The notes below the pieces were generated by a model. That model made no database searches. It was given only the letters and a program-made list of their open reading frames with translations, and was not told where the DNA came from. This document shows positions 4,037 through 6,260 of a stretch of DNA of 6,260 bases, in pieces. The stretch covers positions 1-6,260 of the forward strand of contig JAPCJV010000112.1 of the NCBI GenBank assembly GCA_027886785.1, read 5' to 3'. The DNA comes from Nitrososphaerota archaeon. Lineage in GTDB: Archaea > Thermoproteota > Nitrososphaeria > Nitrososphaerales > CADDZS01. Made by a program: the position numbers and the translations under genes. The number at the start of each line of letters is the position of its first letter. Position 1 is the stretch's first letter.

Positions 4037-5941
4037 CTAACCTGAGGTATTCGTAACGATAAGAGAGTTCAAGGGCAAGTAGTAATCTGTGCTGATCAAG
4101 TTAGAGGGATTGACTACACCAGTCAGTGTACTATCATAGCCCCCTAAACAATAGAGTGTACTATCAGAGACCACACAGGTTGTCGTTACACTTGATGGAT
4201 AGCTGGGTGTCTGATGCCAAGTCCCTATTCCCGAAGAGGACAAGGGCGCGGAGTAAACGCCGTTGAAAGTTGAACCCCCACTCTGCTCTCCTCCCACGCA
4301 ATAGATGTTCGAGGCAGACACACCGCACGCTTGGAAGGCTATCTGAATGGGATAATTCGTCGTCATCATCCAAGGTCCCACACCGTTGGAGGAAAGTAAC
4401 GCGTACTCGACCACGTTTTGAGTGTTTGAAATCGCACCATAATTAACCCCGCCCTGATTGCTTGCATAGCGCGCAATGCCTCCAAGACAGTAGATGTAAT
4501 TGCCAGAGGCAACGCACACCGGTAAGTAGAGATTCTGCGGGTAGTCTGATGTGTGGCTCCATTTGCCGATTCCCGAAGGAGAAAGGGGTGCGTACCAAAT
4601 GGAATTGCTCAGGGCGGATGTGGCATTCGTTCCGGCCGTCTCGTTGGTCCCTCCTACACAGTAAATGTATCCTGAGGAAGAGACGCAGGCCGCGGTATCC
4701 ACGGGAATAGGAAAGGCTGTAGTCTGTATCCAGGGGCCGACATTCAGAGTAGATATGGAAGCGAAGTAGCTCGCCGTGATGTCATCACCCTTGGTGTCGA
4801 ATATTCCTCCGACACAATAGAGGTAACCGGAATAAGCCACGCATGATGTAGATGATACATTTTGAAGATACGGAGATTCGGTAGTCCAGTTGCCAATACC
4901 CGAAGTTGAAAGCGTGGAGGTGTACACTTGGTTGCTGGGATTCCCGTTGGCATCCGTTCCGCCGACACAGTAGATGTAACCTGAGGTGCTGACACACGAT
5001 TGCGCGAGGACTCCGTAACTTCCTCCAGCCTGAAGCGGGTAACTCGTGGTTGCGACCCAAGGGCCAGTTTCCACTGGGCTCGCGTACTGCGCATATATGA
5101 AAAGAAGCAGGATGGCAAATATCAGAATCACGGCAGCGATACTGATTCTCGATGTGTTCAATTTCCTGGGAGAAGAAATTGTAGTGGGTGCGATCTCCTT
5201 CTCGATCCGGCTCGTCGGGGATAACGACATGACGGCCCGATAGAGCAAATATGGAATAATCACGGCGAGAAAATCATTGACTAATTTCAAAATAGAGTAC
5301 TCAAGATCGCTAGTCGTTGAACTCAGTCTGAAGTCGCTGAGTAACGACAAGGTGATGAAGGCGAGAGTCAGTCCCACCAGTCTGACGTGCTTCTTTATCG
5401 TCTTGTCCGGAGTTCTATGACCGGCTACGAATAGAGTTACAACCGAATATCCATACACCAGAAATAATGCAAAAAACGTTGGAAAAAAGACGTAGCCAAA
5501 CCAAGTCGGTGCGCTCTTGTAATAGGCGAAGAGGATGATGCCCAAAAAGAGTACCAACGGGGCCAAGTAAGACGGCTTCCGAAACTTCTTCCAGCGGAGT
5601 GTGTCCCTGTGAAAAAAGTCCAGCTCGAGTGCAGCTAGAACGGTGCTATCGACGAAAGCGAAAATGACCGGAAATATGAATGCAAAGGAGATATGGGACA
5701 GGGGCAGGCCGGCGATCAAAACATAGTCACCTGCAACCGAATTGAACGGCTCCGGGAAATTTACCAGAGTGCCGAAAAAGAGGAAGACACCCATGGCTAT
5801 TATCCAGAACGCCCTGCGTCGATAGATCTGGCCGACGAGCGCTTTTCCAATCTGTGCAGCTCTAATAATTACAAAGAGTTCTAATCCCGCTTGAATGAAG
5901 AAACTTAGCAGGTTGATAACCGGCAGGATATTAATGGACAT
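4037..5941 (-). CDS. Membrane protein with six-bladed extracytoplasmic kelch domain
   Basis: This 634-aa protein has two halves. Residues 1-290 hold about eight hydrophobic segments, near 5-26, 44-62, 73-105 (long), 125-141, 147-173, 186-202, 217-238 and 266-286. A basic stretch (RKLNTSR) before the last segment puts the C-terminus outside the cell. Residues about 293-634 form six kelch-type repeats. Each has a G-x-W...YP strand and a C-x8-C ending in Y-C-(V/L)-G-G. The cysteines are 316/325, 367/376, 419/428, 476/485, 539/548 and 589/598. There are several N-x-S/T sequons. A final short strand (YYLPL) may close the propeller. A TTG nine bases further upstream (5950) is also in frame, but it abuts GGAGG, whereas the ATG at 5941 is nine bases from it, so the ATG is preferred. 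The ATG overlaps the end of the ATPase gene by 11 bases. The probable role is surface binding or sensing, with unknown ligand. The membrane half matches no family I recognise. Confidence 0.88.
   Translation of the reverse strand: MSINILPVINLLSFFIQAGLELFVIIRAAQIGKALVGQIYRRRAFWIIAMGVFLFFGTLVNFPEPFNSVAGDYVLIAGLPLSHISFAFIFPVIFAFVDSTVLAALELDFFHRDTLRWKKFRKPSYLAPLVLFLGIILFAYYKSAPTWFGYVFFPTFFALFLVYGYSVVTLFVAGHRTPDKTIKKHVRLVGLTLAFITLSLLSDFRLSSTTSDLEYSILKLVNDFLAVIIPYLLYRAVMSLSPTSRIEKEIAPTTISSPRKLNTSRISIAAVILIFAILLLFIYAQYASPVETGPWVATTSYPLQAGGSYGVLAQSCVSTSGYIYCVGGTDANGNPSNQVYTSTLSTSGIGNWTTESPYLQNVSSTSCVAYSGYLYCVGGIFDTKGDDITASYFASISTLNVGPWIQTTAFPIPVDTAACVSSSGYIYCVGGTNETAGTNATSALSNSIWYAPLSPSGIGKWSHTSDYPQNLYLPVCVASGNYIYCLGGIARYASNQGGVNYGAISNTQNVVEYALLSSNGVGPWMMTTNYPIQIAFQACGVSASNIYCVGGEQSGGSTFNGVYSAPLSSSGIGTWHQTPSYPSSVTTTCVVSDSTLYCLGGYDSTLTGVVNPSNLISTDYYLPLNSLIVTNTSG
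4141..4979 (-). repeat. Six imperfect DNA repeats encoding the kelch blades
   Basis: On the minus strand the codons for (Y/N)-(I/L)-Y-C-(V/L)-G-G recur with similar bases near 4141-4160, 4291-4310, 4481-4500, 4651-4670, 4806-4825 and 4959-4978. The intervals are 150-189 bases. The copies differ mostly at third positions, as expected for diverged tandem duplications under protein selection. The period corresponds to 50-63 residues, one propeller blade each. Confidence 0.7.
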
Positions 5942-6260
5942 GAGGTACAACCTCCATTCCTGTACTCGAAACTGAAAAGCGGAAATAACCGTGTAAAGGC
6001 GGAAGACCTAGCATCTTCTTGACTCGAAATAGCGGAGTGATGGAGAGACCTTCTTCATAGAGTCTCATCTCAATCACTCCGTCGAAAATTTGCTCCATGG
6101 TAGTTAGGACGTTTGGCGCGTTCATCCCATCTTCTGCGAGAGCGAAGAGTACCGCGTCCTGCTGCTTTAGATCCGAGAGCAGCTGCGACCAGTAGTTGTA
6201 CATGGATTCCAGAGAATTTAGGACAAGGAGCGGAGAAAGGATGTCTGTTGCGACCCTTAC
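5931..6260 (-). CDS. RAD55/KaiC-like RecA-superfamily ATPase, C-terminal part (partial)
   Basis: The frame is open from the right edge of the window (its 5' end lies outside) to TAA 5933-5931, giving 109 C-terminal residues. The piece starts in a strand-turn like VRVATDILSPLLVLNS, then a helix (YNYWSQLLSDLKQQ). DAVLFALAEDGM, MEQIFDGVIEMRLYEEG and the ending RVKKMLGLPPLHGYFRFSV follow. This order is characteristic of the last strands of archaeal RAD55/KaiC/GvpD-like ATPases, where a Lys/Arg-rich strand precedes the final F-x-F segment. The Walker A and B motifs would lie outside the window and cannot be checked. An internal ATG at 6203 is not the true start, because the family similarity continues upstream of it. 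The gene overlaps the kelch membrane protein gene by 11 bases, so the two are probably made together. Such ATPases often act in signalling in archaea. The family call is good; the function is open. Confidence 0.82.
   Translation of the reverse strand, partial: VRVATDILSPLLVLNSLESMYNYWSQLLSDLKQQDAVLFALAEDGMNAPNVLTTMEQIFDGVIEMRLYEEGLSITPLFRVKKMLGLPPLHGYFRFSVSSTGMEVVPHVH
5951..5955 (-). promoter_or_regulatory. Shine-Dalgarno deciding the kelch gene start
   Basis: GGAGG on the minus strand lies inside the last codons of the ATPase gene, nine bases before the ATG at 5941. It directly touches the alternative TTG at 5950, so only the ATG has usable spacing. The start lies before the ATPase stop, which implies coupling of the two translations. 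Confidence 0.65.

Larger units (their letters stand above)
3747..4040 (+). pseudogene. Decayed winged-helix (HTH_45-like) regulator gene
   Basis: Behind a strong ribosome binding site, ATG 3747 opens 17 codons (MDFLIINKAKRDYEIQL), then TAG at 3798-3800. The same frame then stays open to TAA 4038-4040. The residues around and after the stop fit the archaeal winged-helix family PF14947 as I remember it. KAKRDYEIQL resembles the usual NKxxRDRxEI opening, GASRTKILSQIA resembles the GAxKTKIMYxA recognition region, and LPPSKASEPVNGVCND resembles the following helix. After about 3930 this frame looks unlike protein, while the next frame gives GSTYRLF, like the family's wing strand, suggesting a frameshift. 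The frame's final stop overlaps the stop of the convergent kelch gene by two bases. The alternative is chance similarity plus a 17-residue peptide. The call is inference from motif memory. Confidence 0.4.

Noticed and set aside
4141..4979. Regularly spaced similar DNA segments as a possible CRISPR array
   Set aside because: The repeats are imperfect, 150-189 bases apart, and fully explained by the kelch blades of one coding frame.
4164..5243. Several frames of 65-124 aa on both strands across the kelch domain
   Set aside because: All are shadows in other frames of the repeat-rich kelch coding sequence; their Arg- and Cys-rich compositions are typical of such shadows.
5942..5950. TTG at 5950 as the start of the kelch membrane protein
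   Set aside because: It touches the GGAGG at 5951-5955 with no spacing, whereas the in-frame ATG at 5941 lies nine bases from it.
6203..6203. ATG at 6203 as the start of a 90-aa gene
   Set aside because: The frame stays open to the window edge and the upstream residues continue the RAD55/KaiC family pattern, so the gene is a partial longer one.

Overview
The window looks archaeal and most likely belongs to the Nitrososphaerota (Thaumarchaeota) or a close relative. The grounds are: the C-terminal end of a RAD55/KaiC-like RecA-superfamily ATPase; a 133-aa protein resembling the small DUF6659-type family common in that phylum; a 50-aa single zinc-finger protein; a membrane-anchored kelch protein with the repeated YCVGG motif; and TATA-like boxes close to start codons. 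This assignment rests on family recognition from memory, not on a search.

Left part (1-2616, + strand): the last 21 codons of an unrecognised gene, a T-rich terminator-like stretch, then a TATA-like box and two tandem NAD(P)-dependent sugar-nucleotide epimerase/dehydratase genes (302-1243 and 1271-2239, 27 nt apart). They are extended SDR proteins typical of surface-glycan or protein-glycosylation loci. The second resembles GDP-mannose 3,5-epimerase but lacks that enzyme's signature Cys and Lys. A decayed frame follows (2251-2616) with two in-frame stops and a hydrophobic, then basic, tail. It may be the remnant of a third gene of the same cluster.

Middle part (2617-4036): gene-poor. It holds a 50-aa zinc-finger ORF (2693-2845), the DUF6659-like gene (3096-3497), and a probable decayed winged-helix regulator that begins at 3747 with a strong ribosome binding site and is stopped after 17 codons. 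Two adjacent hairpin-forming inverted repeats lie at 3941-4019. Two degenerate reading frames within about 1.8 kb suggest an accessory region undergoing gene loss.

Right part (4037-6260, - strand): the 3' end of a RAD55/KaiC-like ATPase gene overlaps by 11 nt the start of a 634-aa protein with about eight membrane segments and an outward-facing six-bladed kelch domain. The overlap and a GGAGG sequence inside the ATPase gene indicate translational coupling. The kelch domain has six CX8C pairs, one per blade, while the membrane half has no cysteine at all, which points to six disulfides outside the cell. No CRISPR array, tRNA, rRNA or intact insertion sequence was seen.
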